DNA of 64,000 nucleotides from NCBI GenBank assembly GCA_000697475.1, contig JNEU01001143.1, positions 62,001-126,000 on the forward strand. Direction: 5' to 3'. The notes under the pieces are model-generated. The model made no database searches. It saw only the letters and a program-made list of their open reading frames with translations, and was not told the origin of the DNA. Of this stretch, positions 33,414-45,006 are shown piece after piece (position 1 is the stretch's first letter; the number at the start of each line of letters is the position of its first letter). The translations under genes were made by a program, and so were the position numbers. The DNA is from Lichtheimia corymbifera B2541. Its lineage: Eukaryota; Mucoromycota; Mucoromycetes; Mucorales; Lichtheimiaceae.

Positions 33414-34593
33414 TCAAAGCAACCCTTCTTTGGAATAAGCATCTGCGTAATAGTATTTACTACTATCACGAGGAGGACGATCCTCATAGTATGGTAAATT
33501 GTGCTCATCTGCTATGTGAATGATCCGCCCAGAGTCATTGATTTTGAGACCAAGCATAGCCAAGATACTCGCATCCGTCTTTTTTCTAAAAGGTCTCACA
33601 CCCCTGTATGATTTGGTGGATGGTGGTAAATTGCCCAACACCTCAGTACCAGGAACAGCCATATCAGAAGGAGGTGGTCCAACAGTTGCTGGGGGCGGTG
33701 GTGGTGGTGCTGCAACGCGTGGTGGAATAAGAAAGAATGATGTACCAGCAAAAGCTGTAATGACCAACATCCAATGGATCTGCTGTCTTTGTCAACAAAC
33801 ATCTATTACTTCATCAACCAAAGAAAAAAAGAGAAACTTACATAAACCAAAAACATGGCAAATACTGAAAGAAGAGACCATTTCATCTGGTTTGCAAATA
33901 ATCGATCACAATTGTAATAGTCCATATCACTCGGCAAATTTAAGTTGTCGTTTCCTCCACCTCCTTGTTGCTGTAAGCTATTCTGGACAATCATTTTCGA
34001 GTGGTCAATGCACCATGATTGAAACCCATCTTGGTTGGCTGCGAAAAGGATAAAGTTGACCAGCATGTCGACAAGCACCATAACGACGCCGATACCAATT
34101 ATGTACACCATGATCCGCACACGCACGTACCGAGGCTGTGAACCAACCCCCACCTCGTGAGTAAATGTGGCATTAGCTTTTTGGAATCAACTTACCGTTA
34201 ACACCAATATAATCACAAAACCAGCAAGTGTGATGCAGCCGAATATCAAGTTGATTACACCAAAAACAATGAGTGGTACATCGTCAAGATGTGAATAGAA
34301 TGCTGTAATGATGGTGGTGTTAGATAAGCGGATCAACACGGGCAAAGAAGAGCGTTGAATGACTCACGACTACGACTCATGAATGCAAGTACAGCAAAAT
34401 AAAAGCTGAGAGCCTAAAGTATTGGTTGGATGATGTATGTCTCGAGATGTCTCGCTATGATACTGCTTACCGCCCATATAAGACATGCCACACCACTACC
34501 GAGACGATTACTGAAGCACCCACAACATCGTAAAGGACTTATTGCTCGAGCCCAATAATATCGACTCGAAAAGTCTTGTACTGGAAGATCCAT
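33414..34593 (-). CDS. Four-transmembrane fungal protein, Pro-rich tail
   Basis: About 330 residues, six exons. The start MDLPVQDFSSRYYWARAISP leads to a CC motif (LRCCGCF) and helix 1. Helices 2 to 4 are VFGVINLIFGCITLAGFVII, RIMVYIIGIGVVMVLVDMLV and MKWSLLSVFAMFLVYV. A cysteine-containing loop lies between helices 3 and 4. A final hydrophobic stretch (MLVITAFAGTSFFLI) leads into a Pro-rich cytosolic tail with poly-Pro and YYEDRPPRDSSKYYYADAYS. The topology is like MARVEL or tetraspan proteins of fungi, but no signature decides. Tail tyrosines and poly-Pro could recruit SH3 or WW partners. Function unknown. Confidence 0.68.
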
Positions 34594-34769
34594 GAGAGAG
34601 AGAGAGAGAGATGGAATATATATACACACAGGCACACACAAAAAAGAGGGAAAAGAAGAAATGCAAGTATGTTGAGGGAGTGTTGAAGAGTCTTTTAATA
34701 TCAATGTAAACAATCGCAAAGCCAAATTAGGTTGTGTCAAGGCTAAATCTGGCAAGTACCCGATAAGAA

Positions 34770-35408
34770 TTAACTACTACTGCCGAATGTGTTTTGTACA
34801 TGTTGACGGATAGCTGCCAATGGACTTTGTTGAAACGCTGAGAGATTCATCACCTTTTGCATACGAACAATTTCTTGCATCCTATTCAAACCATAAGTCT
34901 CTCTCTCTTGTTTGTTATCCTATCCTTCTCTCTCACTCCAGTTTGATCCTTACTCGGCTCGCTTTTTACTCTTGTTGCGTTGCAATTTGTTGGATGGTAC
35001 TACAGGCAATCGTTTCTTGGGATCATTATCACTTGCAACCGTATCAGCATGAATCGAATCCAAAATGTCGTTAAAGTCGCTTAAATCGGTGTTGAGCTGT
35101 TTCTTGGATCGTTTCTTTTGGGCATATCTAGCATCCAATTCTATTCTCCCATCAATATTCATATCCATCCCCCAGTCTATTCCTCCCTCTACTCTTTTTT
35201 TCTTACTTTCTAACCAAGCGTCATGGCGTTGTTTTCGTCGTTGGTCTTTTGGTATTACAGGCTACAAAGGTAAGGTACGACGATAAGTATATAAAACTAC
35301 AACAAGGTCGTAATCGAGTTTACTCACTGCTTCAGGAGCTTCTACTGATCTCTTTTTGCTAATGGCCTTATCGTTTTGTCGTGATCGTGGCTTTTTGACC
35401 TTTGGCAT
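34770..35408 (-). CDS. SLX9: Slx9-like ribosome biogenesis protein
   Basis: Three exons, about 155 residues, strongly basic. The start is MPKVKKPRSRQNDKAISKK. The middle has PKDQRRKQRHDAWLESKKKR and LNTDLSDFNDILDSI. The last exon gives RMQKVMNLSAFQQSPLAAIR and QHVQNTFGSSS. The final QxxPLAAIRxHVxNT block is the C-terminal signature of Slx9/FAM207A. Slx9 works in the nucleolus in early 40S assembly and export. The length fits the yeast protein. It lies between a tetraspan gene and the divergent Bax-inhibitor gene. Confidence 0.72.
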
Positions 35409-35557
35409 GGCGAGTGGTTGTGTCTATTGCGGGTGTGAAACAAAGAGAAAAAACAGCGGCTGAGCATTAAGCTGGGCTGACCTGTATTTCATGCGGTCGG
35501 GGAGGAGGGAACCCACACCTTGCACACCTCTTCAAGTTTTTTTTTCTTTGTGTTCCA

Positions 35558-36603
35558 ATGTCGTACGGCGCGCCACAACAACACTACCCAGCACCTCCTC
35601 CAGCTTATGAAGAAGAGGCTCGTCAGCCCTTGTTCGGAAATGCAAGCGATGAAGATGACATGTACAAGGAAACTGTAGCCAACAGCCCTGTTGAAGTCAG
35701 AATGCGTAAGTGACCATGTGCTTGGCAATGTGTTCCATGGAATGGTATAGAACCCACACCTTTTTCTTCCTTTCTGCCTCCCTCTCTTAGAATTCGTTCG
35801 CAAGGTGTATTCTATCTTATCCACCCAAATCCTCAGTACCGTAGTGCTATCGGCTGTATACATGTACAATGCTGGTATCCGTTCTTGGGTGCAATCCAAG
35901 TAAGTCAACGACAGCGCCAAGAATGCACAAGAGCTCATTTGCATCTCTTTTTTGTAGTGTTTGGATGATGTTTGGATCCATGATTGGTTCGTTAATTGTT
36001 CTCTTTGCCTTGATGTGGAAGGCTCGATCGACACCTTTGAATTATGGTCTGTTGGCATTATTCACCCTCTTGGAAGGTCATCTTGTTGGCACAGTAGGTA
36101 AGCATCATTCTCTCTCTTTCTCTGATGGGCACAATGGGATATCATATGACTTATATTCCCCATATCAGTCACCTTTTATGAACAGACCCTGGTTCTTCAA
36201 GCATTGATCATTACTTTTGGTGTCTTTGTGGGTCTGACGCTCTTCACCTTGCAGTCTAAATGGGATTTCTCGGGAATGGGACCATTGTAAGCAGTGGATA
36301 AAAAATGTATTGGTGTTGATATCCTCTACTAACACCTCCTATCATAGTCTTTTTGCTGGTATCAGCATCCTTTTCCTCGTATCGATCGTACAGATCTTTT
36401 TCCCATTCTCGGAAGGTGTCCAACTCGCACTCGCTGTTGCTGGTGTCATTATTTTCTCGGGCTATATTGTCTTTGATACCTTTTTGATCTTCAATCGCTA
36501 TTCACCAGAGGATTACATTATGGCCTCCGTCAGCCTTTACATGGATATTATCAACCTCTTCCTCCGCATCTTGCAGATTTTGGATGCCATGAACAGAAAC
36601 TAG
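35558..36603 (+). CDS. BXI1: Bax inhibitor-1/Lifeguard family membrane protein
   Basis: About 265 residues, five or six exons. A short Pro-rich cytosolic N-terminus (HYPAPPPAYEEEA) is followed by FVRKVYSILSTQILSTVVLS and a series of six or seven helices, among them FGSMIGSLIVLFALMWKA, LQALIITFGVFVGLTLFTLQ, GISILFLVSIVQIFFPF and ALAVAGVIIFSGYIVFDTFL. The C-terminal IVFDTFLIFNRYSPEDYIMA, then SVSLYMDIINLFLRILQIL, is the family signature (paired acidic residues that act as a Ca2+ gate). Family members sit in ER, Golgi or vacuole and modulate Ca2+ leak and cell death. The N-terminal PPxY-like PAPPPAYEEE could bind ubiquitin ligases. Confidence 0.92.
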
Positions 36604-37600
36604 TTTTATATAGCACTCGCTTGACCTCTTTTAATAAACAGATTAACTCAATGTATAAAACGATGGATTTGGTTTCTTGGTTGCTTCAACATGGAGCCCT
36701 TATCACGATACTACTACCGGATGAAATCAGATATGAGTTTTAATACATAATCCAAGGCCTTGATAATATTGCCTAATTTAGATGACACTTTGCAGGAACC
36801 ATCGATGAGCAGATAATAATGCGAACCATCATGTCCACAAAGTACCATGCATGTGTAACAGCGCTCTTGTCACACGTGAATCCAGTTTGACATTTTTTCA
36901 GTAGCAAATCCAACTATCATGGCAGCTGGGACAAAACGCCAGCCAAAACAGTACCCCTGTGGGTGTCTCATCTTTTGGTTTCTAATTTGAGATATGCTAT
37001 TGATAAAGACCACAATTATGATGCCCACCATCTGGTTTGTCCTTTGTGTCTTTGTATTGACCTGCTGTTACTACCGAAACTATGTTATTCTCTCCTTCAT
37101 GATAATGATGGTTACCAAAGTACATATGACTGGTGACTAATTCCGATCTTGTAGATGCTCATCAAAGCCAACAATGATAAAGAGCAAAACGGCCGCGCAA
37201 CGATGTAGCATCAGTGTTGGATGGATGATGCTTGTACATATTAGTTCTCGCCAAGACTAAAAATCATGCGTGCCGGACCACATCCCCGGTCGCTGTCACT
37301 TTCTCACGACCCAGAAATGGCATCACTACGCGAGAGCTTTCATGCTGTGTAAAACGGTAGGTGTACACGAATATCAGCATCATTGGTTGATTCGCCTGTT
37401 GTTTGAACGCAGCACAGAATCGGGTATGCAAAAAAGTGATAACGTATGACGTGCTATAGTTGGAATAAAAACGATTATATAGCTTGTGCAACATGGAGTC
37501 ACTTTTGAAGTTATCTGCTGCTGCTGCTGCTGACAATAATACAATAAGACAAGGATAATAAGGGTAACGATGATATAAAAGTTGGGGTCATTGTGATGGA
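36604..37600. other. Intergenic region between convergent genes
   Basis: About 1 kb between the BXI1 stop and the stop of the Rab-like gene. No supported gene. It contains a short CAG/CTG run at 37516-37531. Confidence 0.4.
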
Positions 37601-38522
37601 TCACCCATCATTGGTGCAGGGAGTAACAAGCGTATCATGGATATCTGCTGCTACTGATTGAAAAACATGGGCGACATGTGTGCTGTCTTCCAATGCGCTT
37701 GTCTCAAAAAACAGCATGTCATGGTCGGACGCATATTTTTCAGCTGCTTGTATGCTGACTTCCCGCTGCTGTTGGCCTTCTTTGACAAGGTCAGCCTTGT
37801 TTGCAATGAGCACTAGCTTGATATGTTGGCTTGCATATCGCCTTATTTCTTCAAGCCAATGAACTTGCAGATTCACAAAGGATGATAAGCTTGTTGGATC
37901 TAATGACGTTGGAGAAAAGTTAATAAATGGCTATGAAATTGGCATGGAAACCCGTTTCCATGGAGATTTTTTTTTTACCAAAAAGTAAAAATGCGCATTG
38001 TGCTCCGCGATAATACCTATGAAAGAGAAATCTTTAATCGATAAATTCACGCTGTTACGAGCAATGACGTTTACGTTGGTGCAATGCCTTGGTATCGCTC
38101 TTTGCCGCTGATATCCCAAACCTGCAACTTGATGCGGCGATTGTCCTTCTATAATTCTGTGGATGAGTTATTGTAGCAAGTATGCCATCCAATAGCGCAA
38201 ATCGCTCACCATCTGGGCGAATGTGGATCCGAAATCGACCCCTACACGAGTGTTTCTCTTGATTAAGCGGAGCACGTGTGTGTACCTCTCTTGTTGACAA
38301 GAAAAAAAAAAACTAACCCAGAGTACTTTTACTTTCCGCATTGAATTCGTTGCGCTACAAAGGTGTCCCATGCGTTAACGAAAAACTGGCACACATACAC
38401 ATACATACATGTCGTCAAATACATACAATGAATCGTGAAATCAGGCTCGTTTTTCCTACACCACTGTCACCAACAAGCACAAATTTTAACATGTATTCAT
38501 CATGCTGCTCATTTGCTGCCAT
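37601..38522 (-). CDS. Aberrant Rab-like small GTPase
   Basis: About 190 residues, six exons. G1 is intact: FVLVGDSGVGKTSLISRF. The switch region is RNEFNAESKSTLGVDFG, close to Rab11/Rab4. G3 reads WDISGKERYQGI where Rabs have WDTAGQER: the catalytic Gln is Lys and Thr-Ala is Ile-Ser. Then YYRGAQCAFLLFDPTSL, G4 ANKADL and G5 ETSAL. The C-terminus is IHDTLVTPCTNDG and a stop, with no CC, CxC or CAAX for prenylation. A downstream exon beginning in a CAG run could end VTPCCTSYI, but that too is not a standard motif. As written the protein should hydrolyse GTP poorly and not attach to membranes in the usual way. Confidence 0.78.
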
Positions 38523-39165
38523 TATCAATTAAAGGTTGAGTGGATGATAATGATGGTGTTGAAAGGAATGTAAATGGGAAAAGAAGCACAATGTGTGGTG
38601 GTTTGCCACATAATAAATGGCTGACTCGGCGACATGCAGCATGGCCGGCTATCTGTTTGTCTTCTACTCAGCTGCTAGCGCTTTGGCGTCCCTGAAGGGT
38701 GCAGTTCTAGAATGCGCGCACTTTGCAAATTATGGACCGCACACGTTGAACGGGTCCCTGATCTGAGTATACCTCCATGTTTGACCGAAATGACTTTCAT
38801 ATGCAGACACCTCCCACCACACACTACATACATTCTTATCACCCGCTTCAATGTTGTAAAACGATGATGATGAAGCTATAGTAAATCCTTCATGCCACCC
38901 TTACTCCAATCGAGCAGTGGACTTAACATAGGGCTTGGCGACCATGGCAGTAGTTGAGTGATGTAGTAGTATTCTCTTTACAACAGCCCATCATCACGGT
39001 TTGTCTTTTCACTGAAACTGATCAAGCCAATTCAGCTGCCTGTTGTACAACATCAGATGGGGGTGATCCAAATAGCAATCGAAAAAAAAATACTTCGAGC
39101 TATTAACGGGACGTATAATACTCTTTTTCTATAGATGCGATTTATAGAAACCATTGTATACAAGT
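38523..39165. other. Intergenic region
   Basis: About 640 bases between two minus-strand genes; no supported coding sequence. It should include the Rab-like promoter and the 3' end of the dehydrogenase gene. Confidence 0.4.
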
Positions 39166-41313
39166 CTATAGGCGAACATCCGTAGGAAACTTTTTCATGG
39201 CTTGTCGTACACCGAGATCAGCCATGATCTCCTCCGATCCACCCAAAATGGCATTAAATTTATAGGTTCGTTGCAAATCCTCAACGTAGCGTCCCATTCC
39301 AGTACGGGTTAATGCTCTTCCGCCAAAAATTTGACAAGCATCATCCGAGACATGGTGCATCATTCGTGTAGCCTGTATATGTGTGTGTCATGTTATAGCT
39401 CATCATCCCGGTTGAATAGTAACAACGAACCTGATATTTTAAGAGGCCTATCGGGCCGGCCAACTTGTCAGCTTGCTCAGCGTAATCCATATGGCACATT
39501 TGGTATGCTATGTTCTCCACCCAGCACTGCACACTCTCAATGCTTGCAATCTATTATATAATAAGCTATATGGGCCTATGTTAAGAATCATCCCATTTGC
39601 TTACCATTCTTGCAAGCTTGTTGCGTATGACAGGTTGGTCGATCAAACGTTTGTTAAACACCTTTCTTTGGTTGGCCCACTTGAAGCATTCTTCTGTTGC
39701 ATAGCGTGCCACAGCGACGGATTGGGAGATCAGCATGAAACGCTCGTGGTTGAAATCTACATGCATACGTTGCCATAAGTACACATTGTTCTATTGGCGT
39801 TGCCATTGAGAAAGGACTCACTCTGTGTGTATGAGATATTATAGCAATCATAAGAAGCAGCATGATCAGTGAACCGATAACATGTCGATATAGCTGATAT
39901 CTTTTTTACTTACAGATCTACATAGCTATTAGCCTCATGAAGTGTTGTTATCTTCCTTTTCAAAAATACTTACAAAACAACGCGGAATCCTTGATCCTCA
40001 ATACCAAGCAGATTTTCAAAGGGTACTTTTACCTGCCAAAATGGATGATGAGTGAATGACCGGCATGATTGAGTAAGATTTTTTTATAGCTCACATTGTC
40101 AAATGTCACGTAGGCTGTGCCTGCACTGGGAGAGTAGGACGTCTTGATGGGCTTTGTCTCGACACCATCGCACCGAGGAATCAACAACATGGATATCCCT
40201 TTCTCGGTGCGAACAGCTGTTGCAAAATAGTCGGCGAATCGACCTATAATCACGTTTTTAGCGAATGGATCTAATAATGCGCCAGACTTTATACCATTGG
40301 TAATCCACTTTTTGACACCATTCACAATATATCCATCAGTAGTCTTTGTAGCTGTTGTTTTGATGCTAGCCACATCTGACCCAACATAGGGCTCAGTGAT
40401 TGCCAATGCCATACGCTTTTCTCCTGATAGCATCTTGGTAACAAGCTACACAATAGAGCAAGGTGTCATTGCTTTCCAAGTCATCATCATCCATTATGAC
40501 CTCCTTATGTACCTCTTTTTTCAATGCAGGCTTTCCGAAATGAAGCACGGTTGGCACGGAGATGGTCATACCACCCGTGAGACCAGCAACCAAACCAGGA
40601 GTACTCCAACGTGCAAATTCTTGATGGGTAATCATATCACTTTGTGGGCATACATATAAGTAATCGAGATCTTTTGTATCACCGTATCCATTGTACTCAC
40701 TGAAAGTAGTCGAAATCCTCGCCTCGGATATTGCCAGGCATGGTCAAGCCATGCAACCAAGGGCCAGGACCAATATGTGCTGCCAATAAACGGTAGGAAC
40801 CGAGCTTTTTTGCAAATTCATCCGATGGCCTGTCACCAGCTGAATCGCATGCTTGTGCCTCTTCCTTGAGCTCATCGCAAATCTTGCGAAGGGCAGCTTG
40901 ATATCGGAAATGGGTTTCACTAATAAACGTTATCATCAACATGCCTATATTCACGAGACGATGTTGATGACTTACTTGTAAAAAGGTGATTTGTATCCCA
41001 TAAAAGCACTGATCTCGCCATAAGGCACAGTTGAAATGTCACCGTGTTGCCGTACTGGAATACGCGGTGTCTCATTGATGATGGTGCCAATCTTGTATCG
41101 AGCATATTTGAGCAACACCTCTTGTCGATGTAAGCCGTAGAATGCATCCGTTGCATCTTTTCCTGCGTATTCGAGTATCGGAAATGCACCACCAGGATGT
41201 AAATCGATAAAGTCGCTCATGTTGTAGACCACGGTATCGATAATGATCCACATATCATTTTCGCTTGCATGGCGACTGACTTGTTCACGGGTGTATTGCT
41301 TGAGAGAGGACAT
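39166..41313 (-). CDS. Cytochrome b5-acyl-CoA dehydrogenase fusion
   Basis: About 510 residues, eight or more exons. Residues 1-80 are a cytochrome b5 domain: [19 protein letters not shown], then [20 protein letters not shown] and GLHRQEVL, with both heme histidines (HPGG and LHR). The rest is acyl-CoA dehydrogenase: [20 protein letters not shown] (FAD-binding ITEP-x-x-GSD), [51 protein letters not shown] and [20 protein letters not shown]. The C-terminal [14 protein letters not shown] matches the family. This layout occurs in fungi; electrons would leave the flavin through heme instead of ETF. The junction near 39910-39990 is uncertain and may need a microexon. Confidence 0.88.
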
Positions 41314-42317
41314 GGTGTTGGGTGTGGGGAACACTATGGGATGCAAAATAGTGATCCTCTATATATACAAGTATCACACGTAGCAGGGCGGATCAAAAAC
41401 AATTCATCCGCTGATGTAAGCGGTGTCTCGTACAACTGACAAAAGCCCGGATAAATTCTTTTAAATGACAAGCAGAATGGAAACAATCCCAAATTTATTT
41501 ATTCAACGTTTGATATAAAAATGCATTATACTTGCTGCTTGTTGCTATGGATACCTCTGCAAGCATCATCCACTATTGAAGGGAGGGTCGTCGTTTGGTC
41601 ATGTGACTTGAGGCTGTAATGCAGTGGATACGGCCCGTTTAATCGCAAAAAAAGGGTCGTACGAGCTAGCGCGTAACCTGGCGTATGTGCCAGTTGGGTC
41701 CAGGTGTATCAGCAAAGCCATTCATTCCTGCATAACAATGATTCCCGAGTTGACGCTACACAAAGACAAAGCACAGTCAAGCATAAATATCGCCGCCATG
41801 TAGTAGTCGTGGTGGTATTGTGAATGACATGGATCGATATCACCTGGTCTACAAGTAGTAGTTTGACATGGGGAAAAGTTGGTACCTAACGACATGGAAG
41901 GAGGAGGAGGAGTGAATTGGAATGCGTATATTCTCCCAGCAATACCATTTTGGGGGAACACGTGATCCTCAAAAGTAGCATTTCACTCAACCTAATATTA
42001 CACTTTGGTTTGCCTTTCCAGCAGCTTGACGAATCAGGCAACGTTTCTAGCTCGCCATTACGCAGTTCACGAGAGAGAGAGAAGAGAGATAAGAACACAC
42101 GAGTGAATCAACGACCGTCCATTCGACACCTTTCCTTTCATCCGCTCGCTCTTCCTTGGTGGTCTTGCTTTTACTTCGGACAGAACGATCTCGACTTGTT
42201 GGTGCTTGACCAGGAACAAGGGAAACCAACAGGACTAAATCCTCTCTCACTCACTCACACACCCATCCCATACTCCATTCCCAACATTCTCTATCTGCAA
42301 TTACATACCTACTCGCC
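41314..42317. promoter_or_regulatory. Divergent upstream region of dehydrogenase and phosphatase genes
   Basis: One kb between two divergent starts. No convincing gene. The part next to the phosphatase is C/T-rich with CTCACTCACTCACAC, as in many fungal leaders. Confidence 0.4.
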
Positions 42318-43907
42318 ATGTCTCAACCACAAACGCTTCAACCAACTAGCGACTCACTGTCAAAGACGTCTGCACCTGTTCACCATACTCAAGTAGCCCC
42401 TCAACATTCCCCAAAGACAGCAACCTCCAAAAGTAAAGGTCAGTTTCTCTATCTCTTGTCAATAGGGATTGATCATAGAGGGATCATGGAACATAGCAAC
42501 TCAATCATATGTGTATCATAGAAACGGTGAACGATCCTCATCATGTAAAATCACCTCTACCGGGTACGAATACCACATCTCATAGCAACAACAGTCGACC
42601 CGCTTCGAGAACAGGATCCTTCAAGGGACCATTGAAAGGCGGTGGATTTCTTTCCTTGTTATTATGTTGCACATTTGGTGCAGGTTCATTATTGGATAAT
42701 AGCGACAAGTCTGCTCCATTCTTTACACGACACAGAAAAAAGAACAACAACAACCGCCACAGTCATACCAGTACAACATCAAGCACTGATATTCGTTCAC
42801 CTGTTGTGGAAAAGAATATTACACCATCATCATCATCATCTCCCTCACCTCCTACTTGTCCTCCTGCTTTACCCAAGATCTTGACCCATCCAACCGATTT
42901 GGCTAATTTCTCATCCTCCTCCTCCTCCGCAGCCGCAGCAGCAACAACAAGCACACCATCACCCGATCAACAAGAAGATCCTCCCGTCACATCAGCTACA
43001 CCACGTTCTCTACCTCCACAATCACCTGATGTAAGTAGTAGTGCTGTTTATTGGAAAAGGGAAGAAAAGGGGAGGGAGCAATCGACAAAAGGGGTTATTT
43101 CTTGCATGAATCGTATTCTTATTTGCTGGCTTATATATTATACAGGGTCAAATCATGTGGCTTCTGCCGCCCTTGGCTCCAGATCATATTGGACGTAAAT
43201 GCTTGGTATTAGACCTGGATGAAACATTGGTGCACAGCTCTTTCAAGGTATGTATTGATCCCCACTTTTGCAAATATATGCCCTATGCTCATTGAGTCAT
43301 CCTACTACTTAGGTCATTCCCAATCCTGATTTCATCGTTCCTGTGGAAATCGATAATCAATATCACAATGTTTACGTGTTGAAACGCCCAGGCGTAGACG
43401 AGTTTATGCGAAGGATGGGACAAGTTTACGAGATTGTGGTGTTTACAGCCAGCTTATCCAAGGTATTTGTTTTTTCCCCTCCTAACATGGACTCCTTCCC
43501 TAATTATGTCGTTTTTCTAGTATGCCGATCCCGTATTGGATATGCTGGATATTCACAAAGTGGTGACCCATCGACTCTTTAGAGAATCATGCTATAACCA
43601 CAAAGGCACTTATGTCAAGGTAATACGGAGGAGGAGGAGAAATGGCTTGATAGCGATATTGATGGATGGATACCCATAGGACCTTTCTCAACTTGGACGC
43701 GAGCTTACCCAAACCTTGATCCTCGATAATTCACCAGCAAGCTATATATTCCACACGTCGAATGCTGTCCCTGTGTCGACATGGTTTAGTGATCCACACG
43801 ATACGGAGTTGAGTGACCTTGTTGACTTTCTTGAGGATTTGACAATGGTGGACGATGTGACCGTGGTGCTGGATAACAACATTGACGCCGGTTTGCCTGT
43901 ACGGTAA
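42318..43907 (+). CDS. PSR1: SCP/Psr-type CTD phosphatase (HAD family)
   Basis: About 400 residues, five or six exons. The C-terminal catalytic FCP1-homology domain contains [15 protein letters not shown] (catalytic DxDxT), [59 protein letters not shown] and [13 protein letters not shown] with [18 protein letters not shown]. The N-terminal half is low complexity (Ser, Pro, poly-Ala) with [16 protein letters not shown], resembling the palmitoylated CC motif of SCP/Psr proteins, so it is probably membrane-attached. Psr-type enzymes act in stress signalling; Nem1 and SCP branches are alternatives. Length and CC motif favour Psr/SCP. Confidence 0.88.
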
Positions 43908-45006
43908 AATAGATCCCCTTGTATCTCTTCTTGTTTCGATGTATATCCCATTCATCGTTTTCTTACTTTTACTCGCCTTTCTTCCATCTATATTCCCCCC
44001 ACACCCATCAAGCATTCTATTTTTTTTTCCTCTTTTCATTTTCCATTCCCCTCGTTATATCCTGCTGCTTGTCTGTGATGATGCGCGGACATTTGAGTCA
44101 TTCTATCTCTCTCTTCATACTTTTGACATGCGTAATTCCTCCTCTTTTGTATTACACACCCACATTCACACAGAGTTCGTGTTTATTCACTTGAAATATG
44201 TCTTGCAGAGTTTGTCTAGTGCGTTCTTTTACATTGTGCCAACAATGATAAAAAAAGAGTTGTGTTTACGTTCGTTACGTAATGATTAATGCGGCGCTTC
44301 TCCTCCCCCCCCCTTTGTAGCGGTACCACCCTTTTCCGAGATCCGGGTGACACTGAAGATAGTTGATTGGGCCCTTATCTCCAATAGGGGAATATTTGTT
44401 TCATGCAATCCTTGTTTGGGAACCATGCATTTGCGTCATGATGTGAATGTGACAGACAAAATCCAATTACGTTGTATATATAGAATGAGAGAAGGCAAAG
44501 AAGTGATAGTTGTTGATCTACATACAACACCCAAGTATTGGTTTGGATTGTGTAACTTGTTGGATGGTGGGAAAGATAAGATTGTGCGGGGGATTGAGGA
44601 AAAAAATGTACAGAATGCAATAAGAATTCTGGTTTTCTGTGCATCAGCCAATGTTTGATAATGCAGGTAGATATAAAGTTCTTGGCTCATCCGCCATAGA
44701 TCCCTGTTTTGGTTTAAGCAAAAAAAAGGTTTGGTCTTTTTGCGATCGGTGCACACAACATCCAAGATCTCTAGTGTGTGTGTGGGGTAAACCTAGTGGA
44801 CGTGTGTGGTGCTATACACCAATGAGAGCGTTTGTCGGGGGGAGTTGAGAAGCAATGAGAGATGCCGTGCGAGCGTGTGTGTGTGAGAGAGATGTATATT
44901 TAAGACCGATGGATTTTTTCACTCTCATTTCGCTGGTACCTGACACTTTTCTTCCCTTCTCTTTTTACATCTCCCCGCTCTCTCTTTTTCATTTTTTACA
45001 CACAAC
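43908..45006. other. Intergenic region
   Basis: About 1.1 kb between two plus-strand genes, no supported gene. A TATATTTAAG element at 44895, some 110 bases before the next start codon, may be the core promoter of the flavocytochrome gene. Confidence 0.4.

Noticed and set aside
33520..34053. 177-residue plus-strand ORF opposite the four-TM gene
   Set aside because: Antisense to exons whose frame gives clear membrane helices.
37380..37604. Extra 3' exon giving the Rab-like protein a VTPCCTSYI end
   Set aside because: The required donor is weak, and the resulting C-terminus is not a standard Rab prenylation motif. Kept only as an alternative.
39914..39917. Four-base microexon plus a one-base exon in the dehydrogenase gene
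   Set aside because: The 8-nt exon explains the frame with fewer assumptions; a one-base exon should not be claimed without cDNA.
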